Both the position numbers and the translations under genes were made by a program. Below, piece after piece: positions 54,949-64,000 of a stretch of 64,000 bases of DNA. The stretch comes from Myxococcales bacterium (lineage in GTDB: Bacteria > Myxococcota_A > Polyangia > Polyangiales > Houyiibacteriaceae). The notes under the pieces were generated by a model. That model made no database searches. It worked only from the letters and a program-made list of their open reading frames with translations, and was not told where the DNA came from. Numbering within the stretch: position 1 is the stretch's first letter; each line of letters starts with the position of its first letter. The stretch is from NCBI GenBank assembly GCA_019637115.1, contig JAHBWH010000007.1, positions 33,573 to 97,572 of the forward strand, given 5' to 3'.

Positions 54949-55386
54949 TCAACTACGACCTGTGTCGGCGTCGATTTTATGTTTGATTTCGATGCCTTGG
55001 AGGCATGGTTGGACGCGGCAGGCTGGCTCGAACCGCACGAAGTCGCCGAGAGCGACGCGCCCGCCCGCGACCACCTTCGCGCACACGCCCACGCAGGGGA
55101 GCTCGCCAAACCCGGGATCTCCACGCGGTTGAGGCGTGTCGGCACCCGCAGCGCGGCGGGACGCGCCGGGAGCGCGCCGTGCGGGAGCATCGGCACGGCG
55201 CAGCGCGGCTTCAGCGCGATCTCGGCGCCGACGCGCAGCAAGCGCCCCCGCGGGCGAGCGCAGGACGAGGTCGCCCTCGCGGATGAAGTCGGCGTAGGCC
55301 TTCGCCTTGCCAAGCTCGAGCGCGCCGATGCGGGTCGACAGCGACTCGTGCGGCACGCGGATGCGGGTCGTCAGGTCCTTGCTCAT
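54949..55386 (-). pseudogene. Phage-type structural gene with two compensating frameshifts
   Basis: The ATG at 55386 overlaps the stop of the upstream phage gene. It begins TTRIRVPHESLSTRIGALEL and FIREGDLVLRSP. At a run of five G's (near 55248) one extra G moves the sense to another frame (LLRVGAEIALKPRCAVPMLP). Near 55110 a missing G returns it to the first frame (GELPCVGVCAKVVAGGRVAL, GDFVRFEP). Either two real indels or two sequencing errors. The product looks like a small phage virion or decoration-type protein, but I cannot name it. Confidence 0.5.
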
Positions 55387-55610
55387 GTGCCCACCCGATA
55401 CGCGGCGACGTTGATGTACAGCTCGGACGACGACAGGTTCTGGACCGTGATCTGGTAGTCCTTGTCGCCGCCCGCGCTCTGCTTGGTGACCCAGGCGCGG
55501 ATGTCGGCCGTGAGCGCGCCGCGGATGTACGTCGTCGCCTGCGGCACCCCGCTGCTCAGGTAGTTGTAGGAGACCGTCACGAGGTCCGGCCGGTCCTCGA
55601 GGGTCGTCAT
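55383..55610 (-). CDS. Small phage-type hypothetical protein
   Basis: 75 aa, ATG at 55610. Beta-rich (DLVTVSYNYLSSGVPQATTY, KDYQITVQNLSSSELYINVA) with no Cys, like small phage head or tail proteins. The stop overlaps the next gene's ATG (ATGA). Oriented opposite to the main head module on its right. Confidence 0.65.
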   Translation of the reverse strand: MTTLEDRPDLVTVSYNYLSSGVPQATTYIRGALTADIRAWVTKQSAGGDKDYQITVQNLSSSELYINVAAYRVGT

Positions 55611-55640
55611 GACCCGCGACTGGCCCGCCGCGAAGACGTC

Positions 55641-55745
55641 TCACTGGAGGTACACGCGCCGCATGTAGCGGGCGTCGTGGTCGTGGCCGGCGAGCGCGAA
55701 GGCGGAGGCGTCGGCTTGAGTCGAACCAGCAGGGTCTGCATCGGT
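55641..55745 (-). pseudogene. Fragment of a phage tail-type gene
   Basis: The C-terminal 30 residues include FALAGHDHDARYMRRVYLQ, the HxHDxRY pattern common at repeats of phage tail or fibre proteins. No valid start in frame; the 5' part is lost towards the transposase remnant that begins at about 55853. Confidence 0.45.
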
Positions 55746-55852
55746 CAGTCCTCCCTTGCAGCTCAGACTCGCCTTTCGCCCTTTTGAATCGGGACGAGAT
55801 CGAGCTACGTGACCTGGCTCCTGGTTGTTGCAGCAACCGAGGGAGGGCCACG

Positions 55853-56210
55853 TGGCTACGAGCAGGCTTCGCACATTCGCCGAGGTTGTGGAATTCGTCG
55901 TGCGTTCACGCGCCCGAGCTTCGAGCGCTTCGTCGCGCTGATGACCGGCTGGCTCCTGGCGGATCGCCCTGGGGCTGTGACGAGCGCGTTGGTGGGCGCG
56001 GAGCTCGCCGGCAAGTCGCACCACGCAGCGTTTCATCGCTTCTTCGCGCGGGCGGTGTGGAGCGTCGACGAGGTCGGGATCGAGCTGATGAGGTGGGCCG
56101 CGCAGCATTGCGCTGTCGGCGGCGCCTTGCAGCTCGCGATCGATGACACGGTGGTCAAGAAGAAGGGGCCGAAGGTGTTCGGCTTGGGCACTTACCTCGA
56201 CCCCGTTCGG
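55853..56210 (+). mobile_element. Transposase remnant (IS701/IS4-like DDE type)
   Basis: The N-terminus starts in one frame ([18 protein letters not shown] from the GTG at 55853) and shifts near 55905 to [18 protein letters not shown]. It continues through [20 protein letters not shown] to [20 protein letters not shown], which holds the first catalytic Asp, and then breaks off near 56210. About 120 of some 400 residues remain. Inverted repeat ends could not be identified. It runs in frame into the terminase region, an artefact of insertion. Confidence 0.78.
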
Positions 56211-56345
56211 TCGAGCCGAGGGCGCGACGCTGGAGCGCGCGCGCCCCGACGAGGATCGTGCCGTCGCCGCCATACACGCTTCGCTCCGCGCACCTATCAA
56301 GTTGAACCGACGACAAAGCGGCCATCGATCCCGGGGAGGCGCGCC

Positions 56346-56352
<7 letters not shown>
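56211..56352 (+). pseudogene. 3' end of the gene upstream of the terminase
   Basis: Reads [20 protein letters not shown] and [14 protein letters not shown] to a stop at 56350-56352 that overlaps the terminase start (GTGCTGA). The overlap implies that the original neighbour, perhaps the small terminase subunit, ended here. Its 5' part was removed with the transposase insertion. Confidence 0.5.
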
Positions 56353-57782
<1,430 letters not shown>

Positions 57783-57810
57783 CGTGGCGAGCCGACCTGA
57801 CGTAGTGTAG

Positions 57811-58389
57811 ATGACGAAGGTTTCTGAACCGGACAGCGAGACGATGGGACTTACCAAGCAGGAGCACTACCACTTCGCCAAGCTGTCGCTGTTCATGATG
57901 CGGCTGCTTTCGCGCCTTCAGGATGAACGCGCGCCCGGCGGCGGACTTGACGCCTTCATCCGCGACCTTGAGAACGACAACGCTCTTTCGTCGCCAGTAC
58001 CGCTCATGAACCAGGCGACGTTCCTGTCGCATGCGTACATCGTCCTGGTGTGGCTCCGCGAGCGAATGGTGGCCGACGGGGTCGATGTCGACGAGCTCGA
58101 ACTTGGTCTGGACGTTGGCAGCCAGGTCAAGGTCATCAAACATGACGCCGGCAGGCGGAAGGACGGTTCGGAGGTCAAGCGGGATCTCTCGAAGCCAGGC
58201 CAGGTGATGCGAACGCTTCGGAACGCGGTCGGGCACGGTCGTGTCGCATTCTCGGACGATTCGACATGGGAGTTCACGGATACGAATCGCGAGGGTGAGC
58301 TGGTTGTGCTCAGCCTTCGCTGGGCCGACCTCGGTGCCGTCTGCGATGCGGTGATGTTTGCGTACCAGCAGACGCTGTACCCGCACTGA
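57811..58389 (+). CDS. HEPN-family protein in the head module
   Basis: 192 aa. Four-helix type protein (HYHFAKLSLFMMRLLSRLQD, MNQATFLSHAYIVLVWLRER, VMRTLRNAVGHGRVAF). RNAVGH at about residue 143 fits the RNxxxH motif of HEPN ribonucleases. It resembles the pEK499-p136-type HEPN group. It lies between the terminase and a small phage gene, has a lower GC content than both, and is not needed for capsids, so it is probable cargo. The likely role is an RNA-cleaving toxin or anti-phage effector, by analogy. No antitoxin is adjacent. Confidence 0.8.
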   Translation: MTKVSEPDSETMGLTKQEHYHFAKLSLFMMRLLSRLQDERAPGGGLDAFIRDLENDNALSSPVPLMNQATFLSHAYIVLVWLRERMVADGVDVDELELGLDVGSQVKVIKHDAGRRKDGSEVKRDLSKPGQVMRTLRNAVGHGRVAFSDDSTWEFTDTNREGELVVLSLRWADLGAVCDAVMFAYQQTLYPH

Positions 58390-58474
58390 CTGAAGTTCAC
58401 GTCCCAGTCCCCGCCCGCCCGCGGCTCTACTCCGGTGAACGAGGCCGTCCTCGGCCCCTCGCCGGAGCCGCCGC

Positions 58475-58686
58475 ATGCCGCACCGCCACGACCTCAAGGT
58501 CTTCCTGCTTTCGACGGACAAGCCCGCCGGGCCGCCGCGCCCCGGGCCGACGCTGGTCGTCGAGGCGCCGACCTTGGACGGGCTGCTGCCGGCCGCGAAG
58601 CGGGCGCTCGCTGACGCAGGCTACCCGCGCGACCGGGCCATCTCGTTCACCCCGACCGGGCTCGTCGCCTACGTCGAGGACCCGGC

Positions 58687-58690
<4 letters not shown>
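58475..58690 (+). CDS. Small phage protein before the portal
   Basis: 71 aa, ATG at 58475. Compact alpha/beta (DLKVFLLSTDK, TLDGLLPAAKRALADAGYPR). Its stop overlaps the GTG of the portal gene (GTGA). No known motif; part of the packaging operon by coupling. Confidence 0.7.
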
Positions 58691-60484
<1,794 letters not shown>

Positions 60485-60498
<14 letters not shown>

Positions 60499-60742
60499 GC
60501 TCTCGCGCGCGTGGGCGCGGCAGGCCCAGCTCGACGCTGAGCGCGGCGTGATCGCCTGCCGGATGTGCACGCGGCACGCGGGCCTCGACGAGGCCACCAC
60601 CCTGTGGCGCGACGGGCAGCTCGTGTTCGCGCTCTGCGATCGGTGCGCCGCCTCGCACGACGTCCTGATGCGGCCGACCGCCGAGGGCGTCGAGGTCCGC
60701 GCGCGCGCCCGGACGCCCATCCTCGTCGGAGGTGCTCGATGA
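60485..60742 (+). CDS. Small zinc-ribbon-like protein
   Basis: 85 aa. ATG at 60485 overlaps the portal gene by 14 bp. Two CxxC pairs (IACRMCTRHAG, ALCDRCAASHD) would bind one Zn. Overlaps the next gene by ATGA. Function unknown; phage-module member by position. Confidence 0.72.
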
Positions 60743-61044
60743 GCCACCCGCTCCGCGTCGTCGCCAAGCGGCCGTGCCGCCTCGACCGCGGCGAGCTGCG
60801 CCGCGTCTCCCAGGACCGCCGGCAGCTCCTCATCGCCTACCACCTGTGCTGCCCGCGCTGCGGCTTCGTCAACGCCGTGTTCCACCAGCACCAGGGCCAG
60901 GTCATCACCGAGGGCGAGGACGCCGAGCGGGTCAGCTTCTCGGCGCCGGTCCGCTGCGTGTTCTGCAACGTGACGCTCCACGTGACCGACTCGGTCGCGG
61001 AGCTCGAGGAAGGGCCCGATGTGCGGAACGTGCGATACCCCTGA
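60739..61044 (+). CDS. Second small cysteine-rich protein
   Basis: 101 aa, ATG at 60739. CxxC pairs HLCCPRCGFVN and VRCVFCNVTL form a treble-clef-like zinc site separated by a beta-hairpin (HQGQVITEGEDAERVSFSAP). Its stop lies 26 bp inside the next gene. Related in layout to its neighbour. Possibly a DNA-binding or virion accessory protein; not recognised. Confidence 0.72.
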   Translation: MSHPLRVVAKRPCRLDRGELRRVSQDRRQLLIAYHLCCPRCGFVNAVFHQHQGQVITEGEDAERVSFSAPVRCVFCNVTLHVTDSVAELEEGPDVRNVRYP

Positions 61045-62104
61045 CGCGCTCGCCGTCGTGGCTCGGGCGCGGCGGGTGGCGGACGCCCTCGCCGCCGAGC
61101 TGCTCCACGAGCCCGTCGCGAAGGCGATGGACCTCGGCACCGCGCGCGGCTTCGACCGGGCGGTGGCGTCGCTCGCGGCCGAGCTGCGGCGCCAGGCGTC
61201 GCGATCCGAGCGCGACGCCGTGCGAGAGGCCGTGCGCGTGCTCGACATCGACTGGCGGCGCACGACGCCCGAGCAGCGGCGGCGCCTGGTCTCCGAGGCC
61301 ATGAACGCGGCCGGCCGCGCGACGGCCCTCATCCCCGCGCGCATCCAGGCCACCCTCGGCCCGGCGGCCGACGAGGTCATCTCGGCGACCCGCAGCCACG
61401 GGCGCCGCGTGCAGGGGCTCGCCATCGGCGCGGAGCTCAACGCGGTCGACCGGCGCATCGCCGCGCACGTGACCCGGACGCAGGTGAACTTCGTCACCGA
61501 CGAGCTCGGCCGCCGGGTCGAGGGCTTCGGCGCGGAGGCGCGCCGCATCGTCGCCGAGGGCCTCGAGGCTGGGCTCGGCCGCGACGACCTGTCCGCCTCG
61601 CTCCAGGCCGCGGCGCAGGACGCCCTCGCCGGGCGGTCCGCGTTCTACTGGGACGTCGTGGCCGGCGCCTTCGTCGGCAACGGGCGCAGCTACGCGCAGA
61701 TGAGCAGCTACGCCGAGGCCGGCATCGCGCGCTACCTCATCGAGGCCGTCCTCGACGAGCGGACCACCGAGATCTGCCGCTACCTGCACGGCAAGGTCTT
61801 CGAGGTCGGCGACGCGCTGCGCCGCTTCGATGCCCTCGACCGGCTCGACGCCCCCGAGGACGTGAAGCAGGCGCAGCCGTGGGTGCGCGAGGCGACGGAC
61901 GCGGCCACCGGCCACCGCGTGCTCTACGTCGACCGCGGCGGCGTGCGGACCCCCATCGTCGAGGTCACGCGCTCGGGCTTCGGCGCGCGGGACGACCGCG
62001 GCGACCACGGCCGGAGCGTCAGCAACCGCGAGCTCATGGACCTCGGCGTCAGCTTCCCGCCGTACCACGGCCTCTGCCGCACTACGACGCTGCCGGAATC
62101 CTGA
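61019..62104 (+). CDS. Mu gpF-like minor head protein
   Basis: 361 aa. The C-terminal domain is the phage Mu F / SPP1 gp7 fold: IEAVLDERTTEICRYLHGKV near 240 and the terminal FPPYHGLCRTTT, which carry the conserved Cys/His residues. The N-terminal 180 residues are helical. Such proteins attach to the portal and help start head assembly. It begins 26 bp inside the previous gene. With terminase and portal it defines a Mu-type head module. Confidence 0.9.
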   Translation: MCGTCDTPDALAVVARARRVADALAAELLHEPVAKAMDLGTARGFDRAVASLAAELRRQASRSERDAVREAVRVLDIDWRRTTPEQRRRLVSEAMNAAGRATALIPARIQATLGPAADEVISATRSHGRRVQGLAIGAELNAVDRRIAAHVTRTQVNFVTDELGRRVEGFGAEARRIVAEGLEAGLGRDDLSASLQAAAQDALAGRSAFYWDVVAGAFVGNGRSYAQMSSYAEAGIARYLIEAVLDERTTEICRYLHGKVFEVGDALRRFDALDRLDAPEDVKQAQPWVREATDAATGHRVLYVDRGGVRTPIVEVTRSGFGARDDRGDHGRSVSNRELMDLGVSFPPYHGLCRTTTLPES

Positions 62105-62118
62105 GCGCCCGCAGCAGG

Positions 62119-63282
62119 CTACCGCCACGTCACTTCGACGCGAAGTCCACTCGGGGTCTCAAGAGCTACGCTCGTCGCCTCGTGACTAGGCCCGCCATCG
62201 GGCTCGCCCTCTTCGAGGCTCCAGCTGGGGGGCTCCGCGTGCCTGCAGACGCGGTCCACCAGACCTCCGAGCTGCTTGTCGAGGGAGGGGCCTGCAAGCG
62301 CATCAAGAACGTTCGCCGATATCATCAGGTACGCGTCGAGTGCTTGGCACTCGGTGTCGCCGATCCTCGTTCCACGCGGTAGCTCCAGACTCCGCGTGAC
62401 ACCGACGTAGTTGACTTCATTCCGCTGCATCGTGTCGACAAACGGTGGGAGGCGCTCTCTCCACTCGGTGGGCCAGCCTCCTCCGTCGGCGTCAACGTCG
62501 AGCAGTTCGGCGAGGCGCGCGAGCCCCATCATCTTGAGGAAGCCGCACATTTCACTTCGGAGTATCGCCTTGGCCAGCTCCAGCGGCGCGCCGGGCCGTG
62601 CACTGCCATCGCTGCCTGGCTCGGGGTCGCGGACCTGCCACTCCGCGACGGCAGAGTGCGTCTCGAGCGGGATGTAGAGCCCGCCGACGAGGCTCTGCAA
62701 CGGCGTGACGCCGGAGAACGAAATCGCCTGCTTCTGTGCGACCCCCTTCCCGATCTGCTTGGTACTGACGTCGGAACCCGACTGGGTCCCCTTGCACTCC
62801 AAGACCACGATATCGAGCCCCGGGGTGAATCCGAGGAAGTCCGGGCTCTTCTTCGGCCCCTTCTTGTTCGTGCTGGTGAGGGTGACCAGAGGCGGCGTCC
62901 ATCCCTTCGTCAGCTTCGCGACGTGGGATGTGTCGGCCCACACCAGCACGCCGAGAAGCTGGCCGATGATGCCCGTCGAAAACCCCACTCCCCAGTCGTC
63001 GGACAGGATCGTCTTCTGGTGAGCGTCCAGCTCGTCCCACTCGCTCCTGAGCGACAAGTTCGGGTCAGTGGAGACGGCCGGGAAGTATCGGAGCCAGGCC
63101 CAGAAGTCTGCGATGTGAAGCCCCTGGTAGCTCGGTGGCCGAGATCGAAGCGCCGTGTGGAGCAGGGCCATGTCTACGCGAACGCGCCTGGATCCTGCGG
63201 CCGCCGAGATGGTGGTTGGGACCGCCTTCCCGAGCGTCGTCCATGACGCTGCATCGACTGTGATTTGTATCGTCCTGAACAC
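62119..63282 (-). CDS. Restriction-nuclease-like protein inserted in the head module
   Basis: 387 aa, reading against the phage genes. Residues 150-185 (KKSPDFLGFTPGLDIVVLEC followed by KGTQSG) look like a PD-(D/E)XK core: D in SPDF, then ECK. It has a preceding helix (WDELDAHQKTILSDDWGVGF) and no HTH or membrane segment. The lower GC content and opposite strand identify it as a later insertion. Could be a restriction endonuclease or phage-exclusion factor; there is no adjacent methylase except the phage Dam at 63780. The nuclease call is inferred from the motif alone. Confidence 0.65.
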   Translation of the reverse strand: MFRTIQITVDAASWTTLGKAVPTTISAAAGSRRVRVDMALLHTALRSRPPSYQGLHIADFWAWLRYFPAVSTDPNLSLRSEWDELDAHQKTILSDDWGVGFSTGIIGQLLGVLVWADTSHVAKLTKGWTPPLVTLTSTNKKGPKKSPDFLGFTPGLDIVVLECKGTQSGSDVSTKQIGKGVAQKQAISFSGVTPLQSLVGGLYIPLETHSAVAEWQVRDPEPGSDGSARPGAPLELAKAILRSEMCGFLKMMGLARLAELLDVDADGGGWPTEWRERLPPFVDTMQRNEVNYVGVTRSLELPRGTRIGDTECQALDAYLMISANVLDALAGPSLDKQLGGLVDRVCRHAEPPSWSLEEGEPDGGPSHEATSVALETPSGLRVEVTWR

Positions 63283-63466
63283 GACAATCGCTCTATCGGG
63301 GCCCTTCGGGGTCCAGCGCTACTGGACCGGAGAGACAACTTGTACCTCAGCTCGCTCACGCTGTCCCCCGTGTTGGGCCCGGCTGCCGTGTCCCACTGAA
63401 AACCAGCGCTGGCTCTACTCCCGTGGAGGCCCCCGGCCCCGAACCGCCACCGCACGGGAGCAGCGC

Positions 63467-63787
63467 ATGAGCACATCGTCCAAAGCCACCGCACCGACGG
63501 CCCGCGAGGTCGCGGCGTCGATCAAGGCGCTCGGCGGCCGGCTCACCGCGCTGGTGGACAAGCTCGCCGCGGCCGGCGACGCGCCCGTGCCCGCCGACTC
63601 CGCGCGTGCCCTGGCGGAGCTCGCCGCGGCCATCCGCGCCGCGGTGGAGCCCACGCCGCCGTCGGCGACCGCGGCCGAGAAGCGGGACCCGCACCAGCCC
63701 GCGGACGGCTGGCCGCGCGACATGGCCGCGGGCGACGCGAGCGAGCCGGCGTGGGGCCGCGATCCCGAGGGGCTGCGCCATGGCTGA
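63467..63787 (+). CDS. Small helical phage protein
   Basis: 106 aa, ATG at 63467 after GGGAGCAGC. Helical N-terminal half (REVAASIKALGGRLTALVDK) with an Ala-rich repeat of acidic residues, then a Pro/Asp tail. Possible scaffold or minor protein. Overlaps the next gene by 8 bp. Confidence 0.6.
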   Translation: MSTSSKATAPTAREVAASIKALGGRLTALVDKLAAAGDAPVPADSARALAELAAAIRAAVEPTPPSATAAEKRDPHQPADGWPRDMAAGDASEPAWGRDPEGLRHG

Positions 63788-64000
63788 TCGCGTCCAGGCC
63801 GCCCTCGGTCGCGCCCGCGAGCTGCTCCACGCGCTCGCGCCCGCGCCCGTGGAGAAGACCATCTGGGGCTCGCCCGCGGGCAAGAAGCGTCTGGCGGACC
63901 GCCTCGTGGCGATGCTCCCGGCCCACAAGACGTACGTGGAGCCCTTCGCCGGCAGCGCGGCGGTGCTGTTCGCCAAGGAGCCCTCGGAGGTCGAGGTCAT
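63780..64000 (+). CDS. DNA adenine methylase (Dam-like), N-terminus
   Basis: 73 residues to the window edge. KTIWGSPAGKKRLADRL is the class D12 (Dam) N-terminal motif and YVEPFAGSAAVLFAKEPSEV is the SAM-binding motif I (FxGxG). Phage-encoded Dam enzymes methylate adenine to evade host restriction. Downstream DNA is needed for the catalytic DPPY motif. Confidence 0.88.
   Translation, partial: MADRVQAALGRARELLHALAPAPVEKTIWGSPAGKKRLADRLVAMLPAHKTYVEPFAGSAAVLFAKEPSEVEV

Overview
High-GC DNA (roughly 65-70 % in most lines) with dense GTG/ATG starts, 1-4 bp gene overlaps and ArsR/DUF429/STAND/Fic-type content. This suits a large-genome deltaproteobacterial or myxobacterial-type chromosome. That is an inference from style and gene content; no rRNA or phylogenetic marker is present. 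The window is almost entirely an accessory or defence island followed by a damaged prophage.

Layout. (1) 1-5 kb: the 5' part of an MFS exporter behind an ArsR-rhodanese regulator with a palindromic operator, then a Cys-containing unknown, a TPR protein and a pRiA4b ORF-3-like protein. (2) 4.8-14.6 kb: a graveyard of toxin-antitoxin and abortive-infection modules. It holds four AbiEi-type antitoxins (one killed by a nonsense codon), at least four broken AbiEii toxin pieces, an HTH/PIN pair with a damaged PIN 3' end, a truncated HIT-PLD-helicase, an intact Fic protein, a DUF1016 (YhcG) nuclease coupled to an orphan AbiEi, and a frameshifted PD-(D/E)XK gene. (3) 14.7-16.3 kb: a DUF429 protein, then a hairpin-rich non-coding stretch ending in a minus-strand terminator.

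(4) 42.8 -> 16.4 kb, minus strand: the centrepiece is an 11-gene, about 26-kb putative anti-phage operon. In transcription order it encodes an excisionase-type HTH regulator; a 1537-aa SNF2-like (DrmD-like) helicase; a 1358-aa N6-adenine methylase whose C-terminal half differs in base composition; a DUF3644 protein; McrB; McrC; a 907-aa protein with a LexA/S24-like motif; a 337-aa unknown; a RelE-fold/UvrD helicase fusion; a 1940-aa STAS-like(DUF4325)/helicase/DUF1998 protein; and a Cas4-like Fe-S nuclease. McrB to the last gene are all joined by TGATG or ATGA overlaps, so they should be made together. It combines parts seen separately in DISARM, Druantia and McrBC systems, and I do not recognise the whole set as a named system. 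Three 10-bp tandem repeats precede the regulator.

(5) 43.0-47.1 kb: a 5'-truncated large serine recombinase with its small partner, an RHH-GNAT toxin-antitoxin module sitting at the truncation point, and phage-like fragments. (6) 47.3-54.9 kb: cargo made of a MerR-HTH/STAND/TPR regulator and a three-gene minus-strand set (unknown, HEAT-BRCT-propeller, DUF4132-like). (7) 54.9-64.0 kb: a Mu-like head module (terminase, portal, gpF-like head protein, DNA adenine methylase running off the window). It is damaged at its left end by a transposase remnant and interrupted by two probable cargo genes, a HEPN protein and a minus-strand restriction-nuclease-like protein.
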